Positions 7,281-16,769 of a stretch of DNA of 24,332 bases are shown here, one piece after another. The notes under the pieces are model-generated. The model saw only the letters and a list, made by a program, of their open reading frames with translations. It was not told the DNA's origin and searched no databases. The stretch is taken from positions 1 to 24,332 of the forward strand of contig JBEBSD010000086.1 in NCBI GenBank assembly GCA_040394475.1, given 5' to 3'. Made by a program: the position numbers and the translations under genes. How positions within the stretch are numbered: the stretch's first letter is position 1; each line of letters begins with the position of its first letter. Source of the stretch: JBEBSD01 sp040394475 (lineage in GTDB: Bacteria; Bacteroidota; Bacteroidia; Cytophagales; Spirosomataceae).

Positions 7281-10200
7281 TTAGAACTTCAGATTTAGGC
7301 CGGCGGTCAATGTGCGTACATACGGATAGGAATTGTATCCCGCAAAGGGCATTTCAGGATCAACTTTCTCGGCTATTTTGCTGAAACTTAGCAGGTTGAA
7401 TCCGTTTACATAGACACGAAGGCTTCTTATCCGGATTTTCTCCAGGACGGCAGCGGGCAGGGTGTAGCCAAGCTCGACCGATTTAAGCCGCAGGTAATCA
7501 CCGGAGCGCAACCAGAAATCTGAATCTGCCGTATTGTTGCTCCGGTCAGACATGCCTAATCTGGGATAGGGAGCCATGGGGTTTTCTGCCGTCCAGGCCA
7601 TAGGGCTAAACTGATTAATATAACCATTGTTATTGGATCCGGCCATGACGAGCGTCCGGACCTGGATGGTACGCCCGGTAACGCCCTGGGCAAGCAGTGA
7701 AAAATCCAGCGCCTTGTAACGCATCCCCAATTGGAATCCATAAAATGCATTGGGCGTATCGTTAAAATCTGTCATTACTCTGTCGTAGTTATCAATCGCT
7801 CCGTCATTGTTGACATCCTTGTACCGTATATCACCGGGTCTCAGCCTGCCGGCAAAACGCTGTACGGGACTATTATCGATTTCGTCCTGAGATTTAAAAA
7901 TACCATCTGAAATCAGCATGAGTTTTCCGAAGCCGGTTACCGTGCCAATGTTGCTGTCTTTCTGCTGCTGGTATTCGGCAAGACCCGCCGCTTCATTAAT
8001 CCGCAGGACTTGGTTTTTAGCATACGTATAGTTCCCGCTTACCAGTAGGGTAAGAGCGCCAAGGTTTTGCCTGAAGCTGATCTCGCCTTCAAAACCCCGC
8101 AACCGTGTTTCGCCGTCATTGACGCGATAGGTGGCAAGTCCTAAAATCGACGGATAAATAGGGTTTGTCAGAATGTTTCTCCTGTTTTCGTTGAAGTAAT
8201 TTGCAGACAATGTCAGCTTATCCGTAAATAGCTGCGCGTCCAGTCCCAAATCTGTCTTGAGGGCCGTCTCCCATGTAATATCGGGATTGGGAAGTGTATT
8301 TTCCGAAGCCCCCGGCTGTGCAGAAAAACTGGTTCCGAAAGGATAACTCCCGTTGGTGGGATTATAAAGGTGCGCATACGGGAATTTGTTGGCTTCGCCG
8401 GTCGAATTATTGCCTGCTTTGCCATAGGAAGCCCGTAATTTAAGGTAACTCAGGATGGATGAGTTCTGTAAGAAGGGTTCTTCGGATAGGACCCACCCGG
8501 CTGCTACGGCCGGGAAGAAGCCAAACTGTTTTCCCGGCATATAGTTGTCGGCGCCGGTGTAGCTCGCAACAACGTCCGCATAATACTTGTTGTTAAAGCT
8601 GTAAAACATTCTTCCGGATACTCCCTGCCTCTTATCTTCCAGTCTTGTGGGGACAAACGTTACCGCCTGCTGATACCGTGTGTTGATTCTCAGGCGATGT
8701 TTGCCAAAGGACCGGTCAAAATCAAAACCAGCCCATAATTCGTTGGTCCGGATGTTGTCTGCAAATGTCGACGCCAGATAATTCAGCGGAGTTTCTGTCC
8801 CGAAGCGGGTTAATGTCCCGTCCGGACTTCTTTCGTACACTTCGTATTGCTGGCTCCGGCCGCTGATGTACCTGCCCTGGATATCAAAGGTATAAAAGAG
8901 ATTGGCAGACAGTCCTTCAAGCCAGAAATCCAGTTTATGGTTGGCATTAAGCGTTCCCTGTAAAACTCTTGTAACTTCGCTCCGGTTTCCTTCTCCCCTC
9001 AGCTGCGCCAGCGGATTGCTCCGGAAGAGGTTACTGCCGCCGTAGGATCCGTCTTCATTCAGTAACGGAAATGCATTCGGAGGGGTGCTGAAGATGGTAT
9101 TCATGAAAGCCGTACTGGTACTCCCCGGTTCGCGGCGATCTTCAATGCGTCCGCCCATATCCAGCTGTACGTTGAGAAGCGGGGTCACCTGCATATCCAG
9201 GTTTGTCCGGAGGTTGTAGCGCCGGTAACCAACATTGGTATTAAACAGGGGGTGATCGGTGTTGTCAAAAAGGCCGCCCTGACTGAAGTAGCTCAGATTG
9301 GTAAAATAACGTATGGCCTTTGATCCGCCGGAAGCCGTAAGTACGTGCCGGTGAATGAGCGCATTACTTTTGAAAAAATCCTTCACAAAATTATTGTTCG
9401 GATATTTATAGGGATCATTTCCGCTCCTGTATCCGTCGAGCGTTTCCTGAGAATACAGGGGAGAAAGACCGTCATTCTCAAGGGACCGGTTATAAAGTGA
9501 CCCAAACGTATAGGAATCCAGTGGTTTTGCCAGCACCGTTGGCTGCTGGGTTCCCATCTGCATGTCATAAGTGAACCGGGTTTTATCTGCGGTCCCTCGT
9601 TTGGTGGTGATGAGCAATACACCGTTTGCTGCGCGATTTCCATACCAGGCAAGCGATGCCGCATCCTTTAAAACGGAAATGGCTTCTATTTCGCTGACAT
9701 CCATGTCTGAAAAGTCCCTTGCAACGCCGTCGACTAATACCAAGGGTACATTGGCCCCGGCAAAAGATGTCCGGTTACGTATGACAATGGTGGTTTCATC
9801 CCTCCCGGGCAAGGTGCCTGTCTGCCATACATTGAGTCCGGGCAACTGCCCGGCAAATAAATTAGTGAGCGAACTGGAAGGAATCTGAGGGAGCACCGAC
9901 GATTTAAGGGTAGAAACCGCGCCATTCACTTCCCGCCGTTTCAGGGTTTGAAACGGGATGTACACATCGTCTTCCATTCCGGCGAAAAGCTTGCTTATCG
10001 TCACAGAGATATTTAACCGGCTTGTTTCGTTCAGGACGGTATGATAGGAAGTGGTGTAGTTTTGTTTTTCAAAAATTAACACATCACCCTTTGTGGCGGA
10101 AATGCTGAACGTGCCGTCCTCTCCGGTGACCGCTGCTGCATCTTTTTCCTGCACGGTTACGTTCATCCCTGCTACCGGGCGGTTGTCAGTGTCCGTAACC

Positions 10201-10301
10201 ACACCCGATAGCATGGCGGGCGGGGAATCCTGCGCCGCCGCATCTGCAAAGAGCGCAGAAAAGAGGATTAATAGTCCAAAAAATAGGTTCGATGATTTCA
10301 T
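7281..10301 (-). CDS. susC: SusC/RagA-family TonB-dependent transporter (pair 2)
   Basis: Outer-membrane importer for oligosaccharides, 1006 aa, near the usual SusC length. Order seen: signal peptide to about residue 23 (ADAAA-QD), a carboxypeptidase-regulatory-like domain (MLSGVVTDTDNRPVAGMNV, about 30-105), a plug domain about 120-240 (VPLVLVDGVARDF, IEAISVLKDAASLAWYGNR, ANGVLLITTKRG), then the beta-barrel ending in an aromatic strand (TAGLNLKF). Odd point: where most SusC proteins carry a VVVVGYGTQ-type TonB-box region, this one reads DDVYIPFQTLKRREVNG, so the TonB contact sequence is atypical. It lies 26 bp after susD-1 and directly before its partner susD-2. Confidence 0.95.
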   Translation of the reverse strand: MKSSNLFFGLLILFSALFADAAAQDSPPAMLSGVVTDTDNRPVAGMNVTVQEKDAAAVTGEDGTFSISATKGDVLIFEKQNYTTSYHTVLNETSRLNISVTISKLFAGMEDDVYIPFQTLKRREVNGAVSTLKSSVLPQIPSSSLTNLFAGQLPGLNVWQTGTLPGRDETTIVIRNRTSFAGANVPLVLVDGVARDFSDMDVSEIEAISVLKDAASLAWYGNRAANGVLLITTKRGTADKTRFTYDMQMGTQQPTVLAKPLDSYTFGSLYNRSLENDGLSPLYSQETLDGYRSGNDPYKYPNNNFVKDFFKSNALIHRHVLTASGGSKAIRYFTNLSYFSQGGLFDNTDHPLFNTNVGYRRYNLRTNLDMQVTPLLNVQLDMGGRIEDRREPGSTSTAFMNTIFSTPPNAFPLLNEDGSYGGSNLFRSNPLAQLRGEGNRSEVTRVLQGTLNANHKLDFWLEGLSANLFYTFDIQGRYISGRSQQYEVYERSPDGTLTRFGTETPLNYLASTFADNIRTNELWAGFDFDRSFGKHRLRINTRYQQAVTFVPTRLEDKRQGVSGRMFYSFNNKYYADVVASYTGADNYMPGKQFGFFPAVAAGWVLSEEPFLQNSSILSYLKLRASYGKAGNNSTGEANKFPYAHLYNPTNGSYPFGTSFSAQPGASENTLPNPDITWETALKTDLGLDAQLFTDKLTLSANYFNENRRNILTNPIYPSILGLATYRVNDGETRLRGFEGEISFRQNLGALTLLVSGNYTYAKNQVLRINEAAGLAEYQQQKDSNIGTVTGFGKLMLISDGIFKSQDEIDNSPVQRFAGRLRPGDIRYKDVNNDGAIDNYDRVMTDFNDTPNAFYGFQLGMRYKALDFSLLAQGVTGRTIQVRTLVMAGSNNNGYINQFSPMAWTAENPMAPYPRLGMSDRSNNTADSDFWLRSGDYLRLKSVELGYTLPAAVLEKIRIRSLRVYVNGFNLLSFSKIAEKVDPEMPFAGYNSYPYVRTLTAGLNLKF

Positions 10302-10327
10302 GATATACTGAGGTTAAATCTTAACTG

Positions 10328-11977
10328 TTACCAACCGGGATTTTGTTCAATGAACTTACTCTTCTGAACCTCATTTCTGGGGATTGGATATAAATGCATA
10401 TGGTCTTCATACACGCGCTGGAATGAACCGGGAAGTTCGATTTTGCTGTAGGTGAAAGTCCCGTCGGAATTGCGTACTACGTTCATTCCATACATGGTTT
10501 GGGCGACAAGTTCTTTGCCCTTCTTCCAGCGCATGATGTCGTACCAGCGCTGGTCTTCAAAGGCAAGCTCTACAGCCCGTTCGTTGTGTATTCTTGCCCG
10601 CATCTCCTCTTTCGTGAGCCCGGCAGGAAGATCAGGCATTCCGGCCCTCTTCCTTAACTGGTTGATGGCATCATATACCGTACCGTCGGGTCCGGCCGCT
10701 TCGTTCTGTGCTTCTGCGTAATTCAACAGGATTTCTCCGTAACGGTAGAAGATAAAGTTAACAAGGGCAGTTTGCTGTCCGGGTGTTCTGTAGACTTCGG
10801 GCCAAAGCTTTCGGGCATAATACCGGGTAGCGGTGTAAGAAGAACTTGTCGAACTATAGTCAGCTCCTCCATCCCACATTTGAAGTCTCCGGTCTTGCCA
10901 GGGGGCGTCATTATACAGAATATTGGCATAAAACCTGGGATCCCGGTTTTTGTACGGATCGGCCGGATCATACCCCGACCGGGGGTCGGTGATGGGGAAA
11001 CCCGTTGCCGTTTCATACAGATCCACATGATTCTGGGTGGGATTGAAGGTGCCGATCCTTCCGCCGGAGCCGGGCGACATCACGGACTGGATCGCCCAGT
11101 TGAAAGAACGCGGCCCTCTTACCTTGATCAGAATATACTCATCGGTGGTGCCGTTTCCTGACGGACTTATCAGCTCATCATACTTAGGATGAAGCACGTA
11201 TTTGTTCATGTTAATGACCTCTTTGGCAGCATCTGCCGCAGCTGCCCATTTTGCCGCATTTCCGTCCGGATTATGAAGGGGACTTGCGGCATACAGTAAG
11301 GTTCTGGATTTCAGCGCTCTGGCAGCGCCGATCGTAGGTCTTCCGTAATTGGCAGCGTTCTGCTCTTCGGGAAGGAGTGCAATGGCCTGGGCAAGATCTG
11401 CTAGAATGAAGTCAACGCATTCTTCATAGCTGTTGCGGGGGAAGTCTATGTCATCGTTGGGGCCGTACGCCTTGTCGATCAGCACCACACCGCCAAACCT
11501 TTTGATCAGGTCAAAATACATAAATGCCCGCAGGTAGTACATTTCCCCTTTGATGAACCGGGGGTTTTGCTCCGGCCTCCATGCGACTTCGTCTATTTTT
11601 GAGAGCATTTTATTGACAATCCTTATTCCGGCATAGCAGCGATCATAAATTGCCGAAATATCATTGGCCGCAATAGCTGTAAATGCCGAATGATCGTGAT
11701 ATAAACCCTTACTCAGGTTATAAATCATGGTATTCGTTACATCGATACCTACCGCTTCATCGGATGCCTGAGCAGTCCCGAAAGAGTCATTAAACCTGAG
11801 GTAGTCGTCCGTTATGTAGCTGTAGGCATTGTCGCCGTATTGGGTAGCCATAACAGGATTGGCGAAAATCATATCTTCGTCGAGGGCAACATCCGGCGCC
11901 ACGTTCAGAAATTTATCGTTACAGCCCCCCATTACGATAAGAAGACCGATTATTGCAGAGATTTTATCTAGTTTCAT
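10328..11977 (-). CDS. susD: SusD/RagB-family outer-membrane lipoprotein (pair 1)
   Basis: Surface glycan-binding partner of SusC-1, about 549 aa. I chose the ATG of MKLDKISAII because it gives a standard lipoprotein leader (LLIVMGGC, lipid-bearing Cys19) and a 13-bp gap to the susC-1 stop; an upstream in-frame ATG would overlap susC-1. SusD features: YYLRAFMYFDLIKRFGGVV and ALKSRTLLYAASPLHNPDG in the helical N-terminal part, then EILLNYAEAQNEAAGPD, INQLRKRAGMPDLPAGL and VELAFEDQRWYDIMRWK in the C-terminal domain. The protein ends FIEQNPGW. It is similar to the SusD of pair 2 in the C-terminal third and clearly different in the central region, where glycan contacts usually lie, so the two may prefer different oligosaccharides (inference). 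Confidence 0.95.
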   Translation of the reverse strand: MKLDKISAIIGLLIVMGGCNDKFLNVAPDVALDEDMIFANPVMATQYGDNAYSYITDDYLRFNDSFGTAQASDEAVGIDVTNTMIYNLSKGLYHDHSAFTAIAANDISAIYDRCYAGIRIVNKMLSKIDEVAWRPEQNPRFIKGEMYYLRAFMYFDLIKRFGGVVLIDKAYGPNDDIDFPRNSYEECVDFILADLAQAIALLPEEQNAANYGRPTIGAARALKSRTLLYAASPLHNPDGNAAKWAAAADAAKEVINMNKYVLHPKYDELISPSGNGTTDEYILIKVRGPRSFNWAIQSVMSPGSGGRIGTFNPTQNHVDLYETATGFPITDPRSGYDPADPYKNRDPRFYANILYNDAPWQDRRLQMWDGGADYSSTSSSYTATRYYARKLWPEVYRTPGQQTALVNFIFYRYGEILLNYAEAQNEAAGPDGTVYDAINQLRKRAGMPDLPAGLTKEEMRARIHNERAVELAFEDQRWYDIMRWKKGKELVAQTMYGMNVVRNSDGTFTYSKIELPGSFQRVYEDHMHLYPIPRNEVQKSKFIEQNPGW

Positions 11978-11990
11978 GATGATTGTACTA

Positions 11991-14900
11991 TTAGAAGTCA
12001 ATATTAATCCCTAAGTTGAAAACCCTTGAAGTAGGATAAACATTATAGGCTCCCTGTGGGGCCCGACGTTGAAAATTCTCCGGATCCATGTATAATACCT
12101 TGGTCCATGTATAAAGATTTTGTCCTGAAAGAAGGACGCGAAGTCCGTTTACACCGATTTTTTTTGTGATAGCTGAAGGGAGCTGATACGCGAGCTGAGC
12201 GTTTCGGATTTTGAGATAGGTGCCGTCGGTAAGCAGGAAATCATTGGTCGAATAGCTCATGAAATTTCCGCCGACCGCTGGTTGAAGCGATGGCCAGGTA
12301 GCGTTTTGAGAATTCTCGGGTGTCCAGCGGCCAAGCATATTCTCGTACATCTGGTTGCTGCTCAGGTTACGCTGGTCAAACTGGATGGTGGAGCTGACAT
12401 TCGTGACGCCCTGAAACATGACCGACAGTGAAAGGCCCTTCCAGCTGATGTTGGGTTCGATGCTGTACGAGTATTCCGGAACGTTGGAATAACCGATCGG
12501 GGTAATGTCATCGGTAGAAATCACTCCGTCGTTATTAATATCCTTAAATTTCAGGTCGCCGGGGATAGGCTTTCCAAGCAGGTTTGGAATATAGCTGTTG
12601 ATATCATTCTCGGATTCATAAAAGCCATCTGTTTTGTATCCTCTGATCTGATCGATCCTGTAACCTGCCGCTTTCTGATAATCGGGGCGGCCGGCCGGTT
12701 CATCCAGCGTAATTACTTTGTTCCTGGCAAAGCTCATCTGTGTGCCGATACCATAACCCAGATCTCCTTGTCTTTTCTGATAGCGCAGCTCGATTTCGAA
12801 ACCCCGGTTGAGAACTTCTCCGAAATTCACACTCGGATAGGCTTCTCCATAAGTAGTGAGGCCGGATTGCCGGTTGAGGAGAATATCGGTACGCTTCTCA
12901 TCAAAAAGGTCGACGTTCAGGGAGACAACATCGTGAAAGAAGCTGCTTTCGAAACCAATGTTTCTTTTGGTCGAGGTTTCCCATGTAATAAAGCGGTTGC
13001 CTATCCGGGAATGGATAAGTGCAGGATAAACGCTCATCGAAGTGGGATAGCCAAACTGAACCGCTTTATCGGGTTTGGCTGTTAGCGGTAAATTAGAGCC
13101 GCCGTTATATACTGCGGTTGTTCTGCTGTATTCATCCAGATAGAGGAACCGGTTGCCGCCTATCCGGTCAAAGCCTATTTTGCCGTAGGAACCTCTTACC
13201 TTCAGGTAACTGATCCAATTGGTACTTTGCATGAAATTTTCATTGCTGATGGTCCATCCTGCCGAAACGGCCGGGAAAAAACCATAGCGTTTCCCGGACG
13301 CGAAGTTTTCGGATCCGTTATAAGCGCCATTGAATTCCGCGAAATACTTGTCATCAAAAGCGTATGCAATACGCGCCACAAGACCCTGCGATGCAAATGC
13401 GGGCTGGGCGCCTGCTACCCGGCGGGCCTGCCGCTGGTATAAGGCCAGACCGGTAAGGGAATGTTTGTCAAAGGTCCGGTTGTAATTCAGACTGCTTTGC
13501 AGATTGTAGCTGAGCGAGCCGTCGTAGGAAGTGCCAATAGGCCCCAAAGGAGTGTCGGCATCACTGAATGAGCTGTTTCCTTTAATAATCTCATCGGTCT
13601 GCTTGTTGATATAGTACGAGGTAAAGGAGCCTTGCTGTCGTCTGTTCGCGATAAAATAAGCATCGTAGGCGTACTGGGTGCGGAATGACAAGCCTTTTAC
13701 TACCCTGTCGAGGTTGTAGTTGAGCGCCAGCGTGCTTTCTATAGCATTGTTTTGTTGGATATAATACCCTCTTCTGGTGATCCAGCCTAATGGATTGGTC
13801 AGGTTGACACCTGCGTTGGGGTTTTCCATAAGGCGACCGTCAGGAAGGGTCGGCACATAGGCGTAGGCCGGTATCCCATTGACGCGTGAAAGCAGGTATT
13901 CAATTTCCGCATTCGCGTAGAACGGGTCTCCGGCAGGAGCATACCGCTCTTCCAGCCGTCCGCCCAGCTTAACCGAAACGGTAAGGTCACGACTTAAATT
14001 CAAATCAATATTGGAGCGGAAGTTGTACCGGTTGTATTTGGGAGTAGAGCTGTATCCATAGGGGTTGTCAAACTTTTTCAGAATTCCGTCTTCGAACAGA
14101 TAACCGACAGAGACAAAATACTTCGCGATTTTCGTCCCTCCGGAAACATTCACGTTGTGCTGTGTCTGCGGATAGAGTTCTCTGGTAAGGTAGTCGAACC
14201 AGTTGAAGTCCGGATATTTATAGGGATCTGACCCATCTTTGAACTTTTGTAATTCTTCTTCTGTGAACGCGAGCGCTTTGCCGATGTTAGCATTAGCTTC
14301 GTTGAGGAGGCTCGCGGCGGTAAAGGCGTTGAGGGTTTTAGGAAGCGCCGTATAGGTTTGCATGGCGACATTCCCCGAATAGCTGATGCGGGGCTTTCCT
14401 TCCTTTCCCGTTTTGGTGGTAATCAGGATAACGCCATTTCCCCCTTTAATTCCGAACAAGGCAGTTGCCGAAGCATCTTTCAGTACGGAAATGGTTTCAA
14501 TTTCATTTGGATCAATGTCGCCGAAGGTTTGCCTTTCCGCGCCATCCACGATAATAAGCGGATTGGAATCACCGGTAGTCGCCCTTCCGCGAATGAAAAT
14601 GTCGGCCTGGTTATCGCCCGGCTTTCCGCTTCTCTGGACAACAAATACCCCCGGCATACGGCCCGTTAAACTATTGGTTGCATTGCTGGTGGGAGCCTTG
14701 ATGATGTCATCTGCTTTAATGGAAGCAACCGATCCCGTGAGCGTTGATTTTCGCTGGGTTCCGTACCCCACTACCACTACATCCTGCAATTGCTGCTCGT
14801 CAGGATCCAGTGAAACCGTCAGGTTCGAAGCGTTTCCGACAAGGATTTCTTTCGCGGTGTACCCAATAAAACTAATGACGAGCCGGGCATTTGCGCTGAC

Positions 14901-15119
14901 CTCAATTCTGAAATTACCGTCTTTATCGGAAGTCGTACCGTTGATGGTACCTTTTTCCGCAATCGTTGCCCCGATTAAGGGAGCGTTTTCGTCAGTAGAT
15001 AAAACTTTTCCGGTCACAATGACTTTGCCGCTCTGGGCAAAACCGGGGGAAGGGGGCAGCAGCAGCCATAGTGCAGCCAGGAGACATGCCACCCATCGCA
15101 TGTTTGGAATGGTTTTCAT
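11991..15119 (-). CDS. susC: SusC/RagA-family TonB-dependent transporter (pair 1)
   Basis: Outer-membrane oligosaccharide importer, 1042 aa. Order seen: signal peptide to about residue 28 (PGFA-Q), carboxypeptidase-regulatory-like domain about 33-105 (VTGKVLSTDENAPLIGATI, GNFRIEV, LVISFIGY), canonical TonB-box region DVVVVGYGTQRKSTLTGSV at about 113-131, plug domain to about 240 (NPLIIVDGAERQTFGDIDP, IETISVLKDASATALFGIK, NGVILITTKTG), then the barrel ending RVFNLGINIDF. It starts 62 bp after the isomerase stop and is followed 13 bp later by susD-1. Unlike SusC-2, this copy keeps the standard TonB-box region. Confidence 0.96.
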   Translation of the reverse strand: MKTIPNMRWVACLLAALWLLLPPSPGFAQSGKVIVTGKVLSTDENAPLIGATIAEKGTINGTTSDKDGNFRIEVSANARLVISFIGYTAKEILVGNASNLTVSLDPDEQQLQDVVVVGYGTQRKSTLTGSVASIKADDIIKAPTSNATNSLTGRMPGVFVVQRSGKPGDNQADIFIRGRATTGDSNPLIIVDGAERQTFGDIDPNEIETISVLKDASATALFGIKGGNGVILITTKTGKEGKPRISYSGNVAMQTYTALPKTLNAFTAASLLNEANANIGKALAFTEEELQKFKDGSDPYKYPDFNWFDYLTRELYPQTQHNVNVSGGTKIAKYFVSVGYLFEDGILKKFDNPYGYSSTPKYNRYNFRSNIDLNLSRDLTVSVKLGGRLEERYAPAGDPFYANAEIEYLLSRVNGIPAYAYVPTLPDGRLMENPNAGVNLTNPLGWITRRGYYIQQNNAIESTLALNYNLDRVVKGLSFRTQYAYDAYFIANRRQQGSFTSYYINKQTDEIIKGNSSFSDADTPLGPIGTSYDGSLSYNLQSSLNYNRTFDKHSLTGLALYQRQARRVAGAQPAFASQGLVARIAYAFDDKYFAEFNGAYNGSENFASGKRYGFFPAVSAGWTISNENFMQSTNWISYLKVRGSYGKIGFDRIGGNRFLYLDEYSRTTAVYNGGSNLPLTAKPDKAVQFGYPTSMSVYPALIHSRIGNRFITWETSTKRNIGFESSFFHDVVSLNVDLFDEKRTDILLNRQSGLTTYGEAYPSVNFGEVLNRGFEIELRYQKRQGDLGYGIGTQMSFARNKVITLDEPAGRPDYQKAAGYRIDQIRGYKTDGFYESENDINSYIPNLLGKPIPGDLKFKDINNDGVISTDDITPIGYSNVPEYSYSIEPNISWKGLSLSVMFQGVTNVSSTIQFDQRNLSSNQMYENMLGRWTPENSQNATWPSLQPAVGGNFMSYSTNDFLLTDGTYLKIRNAQLAYQLPSAITKKIGVNGLRVLLSGQNLYTWTKVLYMDPENFQRRAPQGAYNVYPTSRVFNLGINIDF

Positions 15120-15181
15120 AAGAGACAGGTTAGTAATAAATTATCGTTTTTTTGTAGAAAATAACGGTACATAACCGGTAA

Positions 15182-16681
15182 TCAGCGGGTTTCCACGATG
15201 ACCGATTCCAGGTTGAGATATTCAGCGATTTTCTGAATGCTTTTCGCATGATGTCCGACGCCGAGCGCAAAATGATGCGTAGGGCCTTCTTTCATCCACC
15301 GGTGTAAAAACGTACGCACATCCGGCTTGAAGAAGCCGCGGGTATTTGTGTTGCCCGTAGGGGGGATTGGTCCCTCTACCGATTGGCCTTCGGCAATAAT
15401 GAATTTGAATTTTCCATCGTAGGTGGAGTTAATGCTCAGCATGGTGATGGGGCCTTCCTTGATTTTAAACTCCACTCCGGCGCCAAAGCCGGGCTTTCCG
15501 TGGTATTTGATGAGGCTGCGGAGAACGGGGCGGCCTTCGGCAATGGCGACATTGTGCGGACCGTCATGCCCGACGAGTACAAAATCTTCGATAAAATCGA
15601 CCGGGTGAAATTCGGCAAAACTACCGCCGATTCCCAGGCGTTCCATAATGAGCATTGCAAAAAGGGTTTTCAGATCCGATTCCCCGCACATAGGGAAGCC
15701 GGCGCCGGTGAGCAGCGAGTTGCCGACGATCAGGTTGGACATAACGGTCCGGGTATCACTTTGGTCGGGGCCTTCGTAATAATAGGCCAGCCCGTCCAGT
15801 TTTTTTTCTGCAATAAATTTTTCCAGGGCCACGGTCACCTTGGCTGAGACCTCCAGATCAGTATCCCTGAGCTTTTCAGAAATAGGGTCGGAAACCGGAT
15901 CAGGCGTGTCGAAAAAATCCAGGATACGGGCTTTCATCGGAAGGGTTTCTTCCGGGGCAACCTGTTGATAGTGGCTGACGATTTCATGGGCTTCACATTG
16001 TACGATATGTGCTCCGAAGTGGGCGGTGAACATGGTGGAATCTGAATGCATGTCCAGCATAGCCTCGATCGGGTGGCCGATATGGCCGATCCGGGAAGTC
16101 CGCAGGTCGTGCAGTGCGGCAGCGATCAGGCAGTATTCCCTGATTTCCTGATCCGCCTGCGGGTCGTCGTAAAGCGTCCCGATGATCATATCCGGTACTT
16201 TTTTTCCCATTCGAACGGCTACACCCGCAAATTCGGGAAGGGAGCAGATGTCATCGTTGTAAAGCTGCATGTAGGTAGACGCCCGGGTATAGTCCATCGC
16301 CTGGTCGGGTTGGAGGGCTACCAGGACGATAGGGACATTTAAGTTCCGGATGATGGCCCCGAATGTATTGGAAGTGGCATAAGTCAGCATGTCACAAAAA
16401 ATCAGGTCCAGGTTGCCCGCATTCAGCTTGGGTACGAGGTCGTACGCTTTGAAAACATCATCGATCAACCCATAATCGATTACGGTTGCGGGAGCGCTGG
16501 CCTTGATTTTATCAATGAGAACCGTTTGTTTGAGGAGGAGTTGATCAAGTAACCCCTCAAACTGGTCCCAGTATTTATAATATCCTACTCCGAAAACACC
16601 TATGCGCGGAATGGTAGGCTTTCGTTTCTGGAAGAATTCGGTTTGGGATGCAGGCTTTACAGTTGCGGTATTGGTCGTCAT
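15182..16681 (-). CDS. L-arabinose/L-fucose isomerase-family protein
   Basis: Cytoplasmic aldose-ketose isomerase of the AraA/FucI fold, 499 aa, the normal AraA length. Likely active-site and metal ligands are Glu303 in YYYEGPD, Glu334 in MCGESDLKTL, His372 in IEDFVLVGHDGPH and the histidines of THHFALGVGHH near 469-478. Their order and approximate spacing follow the two Glu and two His of L-arabinose isomerase. It has no signal peptide. It follows the MFS gene by 88 bp and precedes susC-1 by 62 bp. The locus carries a rhamnosidase, yet L-rhamnose isomerase is a different family, so this enzyme either handles another sugar of the same glycan (arabinose, fucose) or is a divergent member with changed specificity. 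The fold assignment is firm; the substrate is not. Confidence 0.82.
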   Translation of the reverse strand: MTTNTATVKPASQTEFFQKRKPTIPRIGVFGVGYYKYWDQFEGLLDQLLLKQTVLIDKIKASAPATVIDYGLIDDVFKAYDLVPKLNAGNLDLIFCDMLTYATSNTFGAIIRNLNVPIVLVALQPDQAMDYTRASTYMQLYNDDICSLPEFAGVAVRMGKKVPDMIIGTLYDDPQADQEIREYCLIAAALHDLRTSRIGHIGHPIEAMLDMHSDSTMFTAHFGAHIVQCEAHEIVSHYQQVAPEETLPMKARILDFFDTPDPVSDPISEKLRDTDLEVSAKVTVALEKFIAEKKLDGLAYYYEGPDQSDTRTVMSNLIVGNSLLTGAGFPMCGESDLKTLFAMLIMERLGIGGSFAEFHPVDFIEDFVLVGHDGPHNVAIAEGRPVLRSLIKYHGKPGFGAGVEFKIKEGPITMLSINSTYDGKFKFIIAEGQSVEGPIPPTGNTNTRGFFKPDVRTFLHRWMKEGPTHHFALGVGHHAKSIQKIAEYLNLESVIVETR

Positions 16682-16707
16682 AAAGGTTTGTATTTTATTT
16701 TTAAATT

Positions 16708-16721
16708 CTTAGAGCGTTAAG
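16708..16721 (-). promoter_or_regulatory. Operator-like 14-mer, copy 3 (between transporter and isomerase)
   Basis: On the minus strand this reads CTTAACGCTCTAAG. It matches the two 14-mers upstream of the transporter in all but one or two positions and has symmetric CTTA/TAAG outer arms. It lies about 27 bp upstream of the isomerase start. The motif was found by eye; binding by any regulator is inference. Confidence 0.4.
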
Positions 16722-16740
16722 TATGGGTCGCCAGTTAGTT

Positions 16741-16764
16741 CCCTTCCCGGGCCGGGGAATAGGG
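16741..16764 (-). other. Intercistronic hairpin after the transporter gene
   Basis: CCC-TTCCC pairs with GGGAA-TA-GGG: an 8-bp stem with a 2-base bulge and a GC-rich 6-base loop, a few bases after the MFS stop codon. There is no T tract. It may separate transporter and isomerase transcript levels by processing or partial attenuation. Confidence 0.4.
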
Positions 16765-16769
16765 CATGG

